This document shows, one piece after another, positions 40,380-51,900 of a DNA stretch of 64,000 nucleotides. Numbering within the stretch: position 1 is the stretch's first letter; every line of letters begins with the position of its first letter. Under the pieces are notes generated by a model. That model had not been told where the DNA came from. It did no database searches and saw nothing but the letters and a program-made list of their open reading frames with translations. The position numbers were made by a program, and so were the translations under genes. Source of the DNA: Aquila chrysaetos chrysaetos (taxonomy: Eukaryota; Chordata; Aves; Accipitriformes; Accipitridae); the NCBI RefSeq assembly GCF_900496995.4, contig NC_044010.1, positions 7,711,001 through 7,775,000 on the forward strand, written 5' to 3'.

Positions 40380-41240
40380 GCAGGGAGGCCTCCCGGGCGA
40401 GACGCTGGTCTCCCACCACCGGGCTGGATGTCGGCGCCCGGCTGTACCGGCACACGGGGCCGCAGGCGCCGGAGCTCGCCGCCGGGCCTCCCTGCGCCCC
40501 ACCGAACAGGCGGTTCGATTCGGTAAAACTCAATCCCGCCGACCCCTAGGTGCTGCGTGGCACGACACGCCGGTCCGAACGCCGAGCAGGATCCGGAGGC
40601 GGTGCGGAGCGACCCCGGAGCAGCGACTCGTGTAAATCGCCGACCGCCTCCAGCCCGCGGGGAGACCGGAGCCGCCGCCGCCGGGGCCACGCCCCCCTCC
40701 CGTGACCACGCCCCGCCCTCCCGTCCCGCCAATGACAGCGCGCCTTCCTTTTCCCGCCCTTCCCCCCGGCGTTCGAAAAGCAGAACCTGCGCGGAGCTGG
40801 GGGTGGGGGAGCGAAAGGGGGGCGGGGAACAGTGAAGTCACAGCGCAGCGGCGATTGGCTCCACCTTGCCCCGTTCTGATTGGGCGGTCCGCAGGCGCTG
40901 GGTAGGATTGGCTGATTTCAAGGGTGGGCGCGGCGGTTGCGGCCCGGCGATGGAGGCGGTGCGGTGCGCGGAGCACGGTGAGGGGCGGCGGGGAGGGGAG
41001 GGGAGGGGGTGTCCCGCCGATGGCGGGGGGTGTGTGTCCCGGACTGACCCCTTCCCCTCCGCCCTACAGGGTCCCTCTGCTTCCTGAAGACCGGCGTCCG
41101 CGATGGCCCCAACAAGGGGAAGAGCTTCTACGTGTGCGGAGCGCAGGGCTCAGCGGCCTGCGGCTTCGTCCTGCCGGCGCCGTAGGTGCAGGGCGGGCGG
41201 GGGGGTGTGGGGAGGCGGGAGGCCTCCCCCTGCTGTGCGG
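40380..41240 (+). promoter_or_regulatory. TTF2: TTF2 promoter and CpG island with CCAAT boxes and a CHR-like element
   Basis: CpG-dense block around TTF2 exons 1-2. Upstream of the ATG at 40950 are four CCAAT boxes: one forward at 40729-40733 and three inverted (ATTGG) at 40854-40858, 40879-40883 and 40907-40911, the last three spaced 25 and 28 bp. An E2F-like TTTTCCCGCC lies near 40749-40758 and a CHR-consensus TTCGAA at 40772-40777. No TATA box is seen. Multiple regularly spaced NF-Y sites with a CHR are typical of G2/M-expressed genes. The CHR here is upstream of most CCAAT boxes, which is not the usual order. Confidence 0.7.
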
Positions 41241-42999
41241 CTGGGGTGGGGGAGAGGAGACACACACACGACTGCTTTGAGGGAAGTTCAGCGCTGTGCC
41301 AGCAGTCGTAAACTTTTCTTAGTCACGTAGCCCTTGAGAAGACTCTCCGAGTTATTTTGTCCCAAGTAATTGGTTTTGCCGTTGCTGTTCCCTGGGCAGC
41401 TCGTCTTGTCTTTATGCTTCCTCGTTTCCTTTCCTCTTCTCAGTATTCCTGCTTCTCACTGCTTGATCCATGAGGGATGCATGGTGGAGCTGCAAGTCCT
41501 GGTTCAGCAGCAGCACAGAGATGAATACCAGTAAGTTCCTCAAAGTGGAAACAAAGGTTTGTTGTACAGGTTTGGACATCTGGAATTGTTTGATGGCGGC
41601 TGACTTGCAATTTCCTTCTAGAATCGAAAAGGCTTATCCAGCCTTGAGGCCTTCACTTAGCATGTTTCAAAATGTTTGCTATTTTTATTGGCAATTATAT
41701 TAAATGATATAAACCTAAGTGATCAGATAACGTTTGTTTCTAACAGAATTGAACATGGCTCTGTGGTTGGATTCATCCAAGACTCGGGGTGGTTGCATCG
41801 AATTCACCAATTTTAATTCTGATAAAGTTGTTGCTGCAGTCCTGGTTGGCTGCCAGTGATACCAAAAAGCCAGTCGAAGAAACTCTCTAAGACTCATTTT
41901 GGAGTTTTAGAAAGCAGGCATTCTTTATTGCAGTGCTGGATGCACAAAGGATAATTCCACCTAGCATGCATGCCACAGCTTCAGCACAAACAGGTTATAT
42001 GGAGTAACGATTACATATTAATCAGATTAGTATACATATACATAGAAATTATTGTAACTGATTATCATAGTACTGCCTACATCCGATCATGCGCAATGAA
42101 GAATTCATTTGAGTCAAAGGGCTGCTTTTACGACCACCGACCCATTTGAGATTCTGTTGGCTGTCCTTGAAGTCTTTGTTCTTGTCCTTGTTCTTTGATC
42201 TTGAAGCTTAACGCAGTTTCAATCACATGTGGTCAGTTTCAACATTGTTTTCATCTAGTGTACAGGAACATCTAGTCATAAGAGCAAAGAACTGCAAAAC
42301 TTATGAGTAACTACCTCTACTAGTTAATTGCTTGGCTATACTTTTGTCTATTGTTTCAATCCTAGTGTTAGTATAAGATTTCTAATAATTATTTACCAAA
42401 TCTCACTTTTGCAGTCATCTAGCAGCAAACCAGTTTCCACGGCTGGTACAACATATTAAAACCATCAAAATATTTAGACATACCATACAGAACGTATGGA
42501 CGTATGCTATCACCAGTTTAAAAAAAAGATCACATCCAAAGCTTTTCTGGTCCTGAGGTGCTTTAAAGATGAGGTGGCCTGTGCAGTGTAACTAAAAGAA
42601 TAGCTTGTTTCCTTACACCCTGAAATCAGGGGACACTTCTGAGGCTCTGAACATAGACAATATTTTTGCCTGAGCAGTTTCTTTTTTTTTTATTGCTAAA
42701 AATTAAAAACCAAACCACTCAAAACCTTAGGAATCTTTACCCAGAGAACAATGCTTTTGTAAAAAGCTTTGTTGCCAATGTTCGTGGCCTTTTGCTTATG
42801 CAGAAGTCTGGACATAAAGTGCAGATCAAGAGAACTTGTCTGTGATGGTTTCAGTGCAAAGTACTTTTTATGGAAAGCTTAGCGTTCCTTTACCAGCTTC
42901 TGCAGTTCAAATCTTGTTTTATTCTTTGGTAGGTTGTTTTACCGATGCCTTAATAGTAAGTTGAATGGGAAGAAATGGTGTGGAAGTGTCCCATGGCAG
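40950..42999 (+). other. TTF2: TTF2 exons 1-4: paired GRF-type zinc-finger region
   Basis: Exons 1-4 encode residues 1-98. The first module has C6, H9, C13 and the GRF core [15 protein letters not shown] with a later Cys in ACGF. The second, more degenerate, has SHCLIHEG...[23 protein letters not shown] fingers (also in TOP3A, NEIL3 and APE2) bind single-stranded nucleic acid. Both modules keep their Cys/His residues. Exon 1 contributes only 28 coding bases. Confidence 0.85.
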
Positions 43000-45900
43000 G
43001 TATGAATGTTTCATTTGTATTATAGTATCACCTTATTCCAGCATGACTTTTCATTGCGTATACTGTAATCATCTCTGAGACTACATAGTGGGAGAGTTTG
43101 TATTTTCTAGCTGAAAAGCGTATTAGCTTGCTCTCCTCCAGATGAGACTTCACATACTCCTAAATTGTGTGAAGTAATCGCTGTTCTCCAGTCTTAAAAG
43201 TTGCTTGGGTTTGATCTCTGGCTGTCTTCTTTTCTTGAGGATGGTGCTGTTGGGACTTGATCCCCAAAAGACATGGGAATGGCAAAGAAAGCAGAAAATT
43301 CCTTGTAAAATGTTTATCCTGATACTGTTAAAATGATAGGAAAGATGATGTTTGCCAAGAATGAAGTCTTGCTTGAGATGATCAGGTTGTGTGTATTGTT
43401 AACAGGCTTTAATAATGTGTACGTTAGTATTTACTCACTTATATACATTGCAGGACCCAAAAGCTACCAAAGCGCCAAAAGCCTTAGAATCCCAGCCCAA
43501 CACAGCACCTCTCTTCAATCCCAGCGGCCAAAGAAATCCATTCAAAGTGATAGACAAGAATCGTGAACCATCATCCTGGAAACAAATTAAGCAAGGAAAT
43601 GGAGAGGAAAGTAAAGCAAAAGGAGTAAAAGCAGAGAAGGAGAGCGTGCTGGTGTCACATAAAGAGAAGAAATCGACCTCAGATTCCTCCATAGAGAAAG
43701 AACCTCTAGAAGGGCTGAAAACTAAAAAGAAGCAGTCCACAGGAAATAGGAGTGATCCAGAACTTAAGGAGAGCACCGTGTCTGAATCTAAACTTGGACT
43801 TTCGGAGACTTGGAAAGGGAAAAATACCCTTTGGGCCGAAGAGAAATACAGTGGCAGTGATGGGGAATCCAAGAAGTCTTCCGAGTGTGTGGAGAAAGAG
43901 CCAGGCGGGAGACCAAAGCTCTTTCCACTAAGTCTTGGAAAGCAAAGTACAAGTACCAAGCCTCCAGAGGAGGAGCAGCTCAGAGAGAAAAGCTTAAAAA
44001 GCTGTGGGGATAAAGAAACCAAAGAGAAAGAATACATTGGTCAGAAGAATGGAGAAATGAAAGCGATGTCTAAAGAAGATGCAATTTCCCCAGCAGTACC
44101 ACAACTGGCACTGCAGCATGCTGCCCTGAAGGGAGGAGCAGAGGCAGTGCTGCCCAAGACACAAATCAGGCCAGGGCTGGGACAGCCTGCTGCTGAAGTC
44201 TGTAGCAGTGACAGTGATGAAGAAGGATTTGTTTATTCCTCATTAGGTAAAAGTAAACCTGAGAAATCAGTGGAGGGTTTGCAGTCAAGAGAGGTTCCTT
44301 CAGGAAAATCAGGAAAGAGTATGCAGGGCACATCTTTGCCAGGAGCTGCACCATCACATCATGTGGAAGGAACCCAGGATCCTAAAGCTCTTCACAACCA
44401 TCTTGTAGTGCAGCTGAAGCAGAAAAAGGTCATTTATTGCACCTATTCCTTTTTTTTTTGGTTCTGTGTTCAGGGTGACTTCCCTAACTCGTGACAGGCA
44501 TCGGAATATGTTATCCCCTCACAGCTGAATCTCAAAATATTTGGATGGTTTAGGAAGATGGGGCAAGGGAGGGAATTCAGCCTAAGCACACGCTACCTGT
44601 GTTAAGCCGCATATGAGACAATTAGCCCTAAGGTAATACAGCCTTCTGTGTTTGGGGGTGCAGTTTTGACCTTCCTGGGGTTGTGTCTGTCTTTTACCCA
44701 GAAAGTAATTTGCTTAAGGTAGAACAGTGCACAGCCAGCTTAACCTTTTTAAATAATTTGGCTGTTTCTGGTGGTCTCTCATGGCCTTGTGAAGTAAGAG
44801 TGATCTAGCCATGAAAGCTCACACAAAGATGAAATAAACTACCTGTCTGTTTGCTTTTTTTAATAATTACCAATAACTATGTTCCATAGTTTTTTATTAT
44901 AAGATCCCCTGTTTGCTTAGAGCTTCGAACAGAACCTCAAAATAAACAGTCAGAACTGTTGTTCCTGCTAGTATAGAAAGAAATGTGCAAATAGGTTGAA
45001 CATTAGGTGCTTTGAGAGATGTTAAGATTGTCCAAGTCACTTGACTGCCTGTTCATCCTGTTTCATAAAAAGGGCGAGGTCCTGCGTCCTTCCATCTCTT
45101 CTAAAGTACACTAATGGTTAGTTTATTTTCTGCTAAAAGACTATTTAACCACACTGAATTGCACCTAAATGCTTTTGGAGATTGTAGAACAGTATCAAAG
45201 TACAAATTACTATGGTGTAAGATTAGTGTTTTTAAACTTCTGACCTGATTGTTCTTTGTTGGCAGAGAGCTTGGTAAGCACGGTCAGGTTTTGGATTCTT
45301 TTTTGTTTTGCAGAGTACATTGGCTACAGTGAACATTCAGCTGCTGCCAGATAAAGGGGAACGGTTATTAAAGCAAGTGCAGGATTTGGAAGCTGCACTT
45401 GGTGCTCTTAACGTTTCGACAGCAGATACTGCTGAAAAAGGTAGGGCTAAATTTTTTTGCTGTGTCCGAATGTTTCAGTTACCAGATACAAGATAAGCAC
45501 CTTCTAGTGTGCCATTCCTGTAAAGTGATTTCTTAATTCTATTAACTAGTATTAATCACCTGTGGAAGAGAGGCATTTTGCTGGGTTACCTGTACAATGA
45601 CCTCAACAGGAGAGTTACTTTGTGATCATAATTTCAATTGTGTTGATGAAAAGATCCAGTTTGACAACTCTGGAAACTGAAGATCTCTAGCAAGGAAGCA
45701 GTAACTCACAGGCCACCACACAACAAGCAGTCCCAATGTCTTATACCATATCTGGTTTTATGTAAGACAGACCTTTCCAGGAAGGAGAGAAAAGCTCAGG
45801 AGTTCTTGGCCCATTCATTCTTGGATGTTTTGATAATTTTTGTGACCAAAACATTGACAAAAAAGATGTCTTTAAAAGGAATAAATCCTCTGGGAACTGT

Positions 45901-48900
45901 GTGCAGAACTGACCTTGTGTTTGCTCTTATCTGATCACAGTTACAGAGTTCACTGTGTTGGTATAAACCACACATTGAGGCTTGAGCTGAACTGCATTGC
46001 CTGTCACATAAGAGCAGGCTAAGAGCATGCATGTTAGTGGTTGCAGTGGCTCAGGTGATATGGTAACCTGCTACCCCGCTGTTAAATCCATATGACCACT
46101 TAATAATATTTGCAGGCAGACTTTTGGGCAAAACGAGGGGCCTTCTCTGGGCTGTAACGCAAGGCTCTGAGGTCTGCTGTGCAACCTTTTCAGCATGCGA
46201 TTCCTTTCTTATTAAGGGGAGGATAGCACAAGCAGCAGCTGCTGTGAGGAATTTTTGCCTAACCCATTTGGCAGGCCAGGTGGTACAAAGTTGATAACAC
46301 CACTACCACTCCAGGATCCTACAGCAAGGACCTCTTCAGGCGCACACAGTCACCCCTCTGCTGCTGCTACTTTGGGTTCCAGTGAATATTATGGCCACAG
46401 TTTTGGAGGTAAGTACAAAAAGACTTTTTTTTTTCGTTAAAGAGAACACTGGTGAGAACTATTTCTGAAATAATCCTGCAACTTGTGGATATACGTGAGT
46501 ACTAAACCTGTTTTGTTACTGTGAGCTGCGTACTGCCCCCCAGGCATCTGTAGCCACTGAGATCAGTCTCCGAGATGAAAGATCTGCTTGGGAAAGTTAG
46601 CTTTGTAAACACATTTCATGCATAATACTGTATCTTTCCAGTGAACTCTGGTGTGCAGAATCTATATGGAGGAAGAATGACAGAAGACCGAATCAGGGCT
46701 GTACACAGTGCCACAAGCGAGGCTATTGATCATCTTCACAAATCTCTAGAATCCTGTCCGACAGAGCAGACAGCAGCTGAAGATCCCTCTGGATTGAAGG
46801 TGAGTTGGCAAGGATGGAGGATGTCGCGCTGATGAATGAAGTGTAACGTCTGGGTGGTACCCTAGAGCATCCTGCCCTCTCACACTTTGAAGTACTTTGC
46901 AGTTTTCATCCTGCCAGAAGGAGATGCTCTGATTACTTTCTATCCATGAGAGTTGCTTCAGATTGCCAATGCTGATGTTCTACCCTCTTGCTGTGGTGTC
47001 TTGAGAATATTTAGTGCTTGAATGAAGCAGTAGTGCCTCAGACAAAGCAACCAACCCACAATCATTTATTTGTACATGACTGGCAACAGAGGCAGGTCTC
47101 TAGTGAGGAACAGACTGAGAACACTCGTACTGTTATTTTCTCTCAGTTAGGTCTCCCAGTGAGCTATAAGAAATAGTCTTTTAAAAAAGCATTGTAGATG
47201 ATTGAGTTCATGCAACCCAGTGGACTCCAGAGTAGTCTGTTCTGATCTGCCAAAGAGCAGCTCTTTATCTATCAGGTGGTGCAGAACTCATAGTTGAGGT
47301 TTTGTGCAAGGTGTTGGAAGGCACATGCCTCTGCAAGATGGTGTGTTGGTGTATATATGTTGTGTCACTTGTCAGATCCTCTTGGGACCTTTTCAGTGCT
47401 GGAGAAGGCTATTTGATGTCTTATGATGATAGTATGTAGTCCCTCTTCCTGTCTTTTAAGAGTCTGTAGGGGTCTTAGACGTGGTGAGAAAAGGGGAAGT
47501 GTTCTCAGTCCCTCTCCTTGACAGTGATGCCTGTTGTGAGCAAGGTAGGCTAGGGTGGATTTTCCACCTGAACAAGCCATCTTTACATGCTCTGTGAGGG
47601 CTAGGTTGGTTTGTGCATAAAGCATTAGCAAGACTGATCTATGGTACTGCTGACCTCCTGTCTGCAGAAGTTGCTTATCTTGGGTATCATTGTCCGTGTG
47701 GGAAAGGGACAGGTAGGCAAACTCCTTATAGTTAGATTGTAGTAGGACAGTTCAACTGGATAATTTGGTACAGGAAGCAGAAGTGTCTGATCTTTGCAAG
47801 GTGTTTCCTTCAAATCCTCTGTCTCGCCCTCTCAGGTTCCGCTGCTGCAGCACCAAAAACAGGCGCTCACATGGCTACTCTGGAGGGAGAGTCAGAGGCC
47901 GTGCGGAGGAATTCTGGGTAAGCAACAGAACAGGGAAGTGGGTTTTGGGGGCAGATTTATGGCAGCAACAGTTTGGCATATAACTTACTGGGAGGCCAAT
48001 AACTAGTTACTTGGTAGGCATGTTGAAGGGGCTTCTTTTTCTGTGCCTTTTGACTGATTACAGCTATTAACCCATTACTAAATCACACCCTGAAATGGTC
48101 ATATCTGTATTTTTATTTCCCAGGTTCCTCAGGGCAATTTCTGTTGCAGTATTTACCTCAGTGTTAATCTGAGCTAGTGGGGCTCTTTTCAGCATGTCAT
48201 CACAACTTCTGTGTGTCTTTTTCCAGCGGATGACATGGGCTTGGGGAAGACTCTAACGATGATTGCTCTCATTCTGGCCCAGAAGCAGATGAAGACAGAG
48301 AAAAGAAAGGAGAAGTTAGAAATGTGGCTATCCAAAAATGGTACAGAATTGTTTCCATCATACAGTACATACATTATGATGCAGTGCCATTTGAAATGCC
48401 TAAAGCATTATAGGTTAACAGCTTGTAAAACAACAGACTCTATCTGTGCTCGCTTCCCTTCTGTAGAAAAATTATATTGGGCTTAATATTTACTGCATTC
48501 CCTTGCAAGGCCCTTCTGTTGATCAGTGTCATTTGTTCTTCCATTGGATGTGTAGGATTTCCCAAGTCATTACTTTATATGGCTCTGGGATTTATTTTTT
48601 TATTGATTAGTTTCCTGAACCAGTTAAAGACAGCATATGCTGTTTTGAAAAGATTCATAGTTTTTTCAACATATCTAAACATATACATAGTTTTCATAGC
48701 GTAAGGACTTAAATTAATTACTACTCACCTCCCTGCGACTGATTTTTTTTTTTTTTTTTTTTTCTTCTTCCCCTTCCCCCCTCCATAAGATTACTTTTGT
48801 CTTGTCTATAGAGATAAGGGATGTTAGAGTTTTTAAAAAGTATTGTTTGTGTCCACAACCTCTTACTGTCTCCATCCTCATGGAAGTGGCATGGTCCTGT

Positions 48901-51900
48901 CTTGCCAAGTTTACTGACTGTGTGTTTGTTTTTCCTGTGTGGTTCAAAATGGTAACATTTCAGTCTTCTAGAACAGGAAAGAAGAGTGTATTTGGCAATA
49001 TATTCTTAGGAGAGATCAGGGTTAGTTCCTGAATTCTAACGTTTCAGCTTATCCAAAGGAAGTGCACAGATATATAGCATAACTCTGAGTGGACAGGAAG
49101 TGATGCATTAGTGTTTAAGTAGAGTTTTTTTTCCACCCAGAACTAACAGTCCCTAAGAACGCAATGTAGAGGTGTCTGCTTCACAAACTGTGCTCACAGG
49201 AAAAGTGGACCAATCATCTTAATTGTTGTGAATTTCCAAAACTTCTGTCTTTGTTGTAGTCTAATGTGAAGACATTGAAACTTGTCTGCAATATTTCCCT
49301 GCAGATTCCACTGTTATCCCTTCCCACAGCACTTTAATCATTTGTCCTGCATCCTTGATCCATCACTGGAAGAAAGAGATTGACAGACGTGTGGGCTGTG
49401 GAAAACTGAGGGTCTATTTGTACCATGGACCAAACCGAGATAAACATGCAGAGGTGTAAGTGCTAAACCATAAATATGACCAAGAAAAGTAAAATACTAC
49501 TCAGCAAAAGATTGTGTATATCAGTTGAAATTCAGTGGCTGTAGAGTAATGGAAGAACCTGAAGTATGGAAATGTGGAGGATCCAGCAGGTCAGGCTGAT
49601 GTCTGCTGTCAAGGTGTATATAGCAAAACCTTTATGGCCTGTACCCATGCTGAGTGGTTCTGGCGCAGACTATTGCTGTTCCTGATAAGACAAAAAAGTT
49701 GTATATTCTCTAAAACATCTCTTGGTTGCAGAGACTTGTCAGTGGCAGTTTCTTCCATGCTTGTGTTTTGTGGCTGTATTATTTTTATTAGCTGTATGTG
49801 TAGATCACTATTTTCTACACCATTTTAGGCCATGCTGAAGAGTATTTCTAGATGCCACATTTGAAGTAGGGTTCATCTCAGGTGGTTTGCGTTCTGTACC
49901 ACTGGTTTTTATGGTGGTCTTGAGCTTGCTGTGTTTACTTCTGGTATCCATAAAATGGGGACGATGTGTCCTTCCTGTTTGACTGCTATGAAGCTCAGTT
50001 CTCTGTTGTCCTGGTTTTGGCTGGGATAGAGTTAATTGTTCTCCTAGTAGCTGGTATAGTGCTATGTTTTGGGTTCAGTATGAGAAGAATGTTGATAACA
50101 CACTGATGTTTTCAGTTTTTGCCAAGTAGTGTTCAGACTAAGTTAAGGATTTTTCAGCTTCTTGTGCCCAGCCAGCAAGAAGGCTGGAGGGGCGCAAGAA
50201 GTTGGGAGGGGACACAGCCAGGACAGCTGACCCAAAGTGGCCAAAGGGGATATTCCATACCATGTGATGTCATGTCGAATATATAAACTGGGGGGAGTTG
50301 GCCTGAGTGGGGGGATCGCTGCTTGGGAACTAACTGTGCATTGGTCGGCAAGTGGTGAGCAATTGCATTGTGCATCACTTGTTTTGTATATTCCAATTAT
50401 TTTTATTATTATTATTGTCATTATTATTTTCTTCCTTTCTGTTCTATTAAACTTTTTGTATCTCAACCTGTGAGTTTTCCTTTTTTTTCCTGATTCTCAT
50501 GCCCATCCCACTGGGTGGGGGGGAAGTGAGCGAGCAGCTGCGTGGTGCTTAGTTGCTGGCTGGGGTTAAACTACAGCATCTGTAAAACTGCATTTCAGCT
50601 CTTGTAGAACTAACTGTGTTGTTCTTAAACCTTCAGCATGCTTTTTGTCTGTCTTGCAAAATGAATTCCTCATTTATTCTTGCTCCTGATTACTACTTTC
50701 CCTTTATGCAGGCTCTCTGAATATGATGTTGTTGTCACAACCTACAGCCTTCTCTCCAAGGAGGTTCCCACAAGCAAAGAGGAAGGGGAAGTCCCTGCTC
50801 AGGATCATGATGTGGGGGTGAGAAGCCATATTGTTGACAGAGGATTGCCTTAGCATTTTGTTCTGAGGTGTTGCAAGCCATTATTGTTTCAAGTAGCACT
50901 GTATGTATGCTACAGTGGGCAGCAGAGCAGCAGGTTGAATGTGTTGTGGTTTTTTTTTTTTTTCCTCCCTGTAAGTCACCTGTTGAGTTTGTATAATAAA
51001 AATAAAGTCATGAGAGAAGGTGCTGTGAAGTGCAGAAAGACAATGGGGAAAAATATTCACAGTAAATCTGTTCTAATATAGAATATTCTATATTATAATA
51101 ATATAGAATATGCTACATTGAATACAGTTGAAATGTCTTTAAATGTAATTTTAAGAGCACAGTGATGAATCTCATACTCTTCCTTTTGAGGTGAGACTGT
51201 GAAGGAACGCTAGATTCTCCTGTTTGGTGGTGTTTGCTGCTTGAAGGACTAATGTCACTTTAAACTACCGGAAACCTGTCCACGCTCGGGCTCTGGGTCA
51301 GTCTGAACTGAGACTGAGGCAATCTACATGCTGCACTCTTGAAGAAATAGCAGTGTATTTGCTAGGCTATGAAAATAATAGTGATTGCTGAATGCTAACT
51401 GAACTAGGCTACACAGTATAGAGCAAGTCCTGTGCTGGTGGATAGTGTTGTCTTCTACCTCTGGGTACAGATCTAGATGTAGCTCTTAAAGCAGACAGGC
51501 CTTTGAGTTTCCTGAAACTTCAAGGTGACATCTATAAAACTGTAGAGAGATCAGAATAATTGTATGTGGTCCTTGGTCCCAGCCTAGCAAAATTTTACTA
51601 ATATGAAATGCCTCTTGGGAAGAAAGAGGCAATAAAATGTTAAAAGCAAGAAAAACAGCAAAAGATTAGAAATTGTTATTAAGAACAGACAAATGTTGTA
51701 TTCTTCGGCTTATAAACTTTCATGGAAGCTTTGAAGAGAGGATTTTTTTGAGAGAGTCTCTTACATGACAGTAAGAGCTCAGATTGCTGCTGACTAACAT
51801 CAGGAAAAGGCTTCTAGCTGGAAAAATATGTTTGCTTGTGGCTCTTTAGAGAGCCTAGCAAGGTTATTGCTCTGGGTTATAAATAGTCTGTGTTTTCTTT

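Noticed and set aside
41715-41897. Minus-strand 60-codon frame in TTF2 intron 3
   Set aside because: Part of the U5-like end of the antisense solo LTR; not a viral or host gene.
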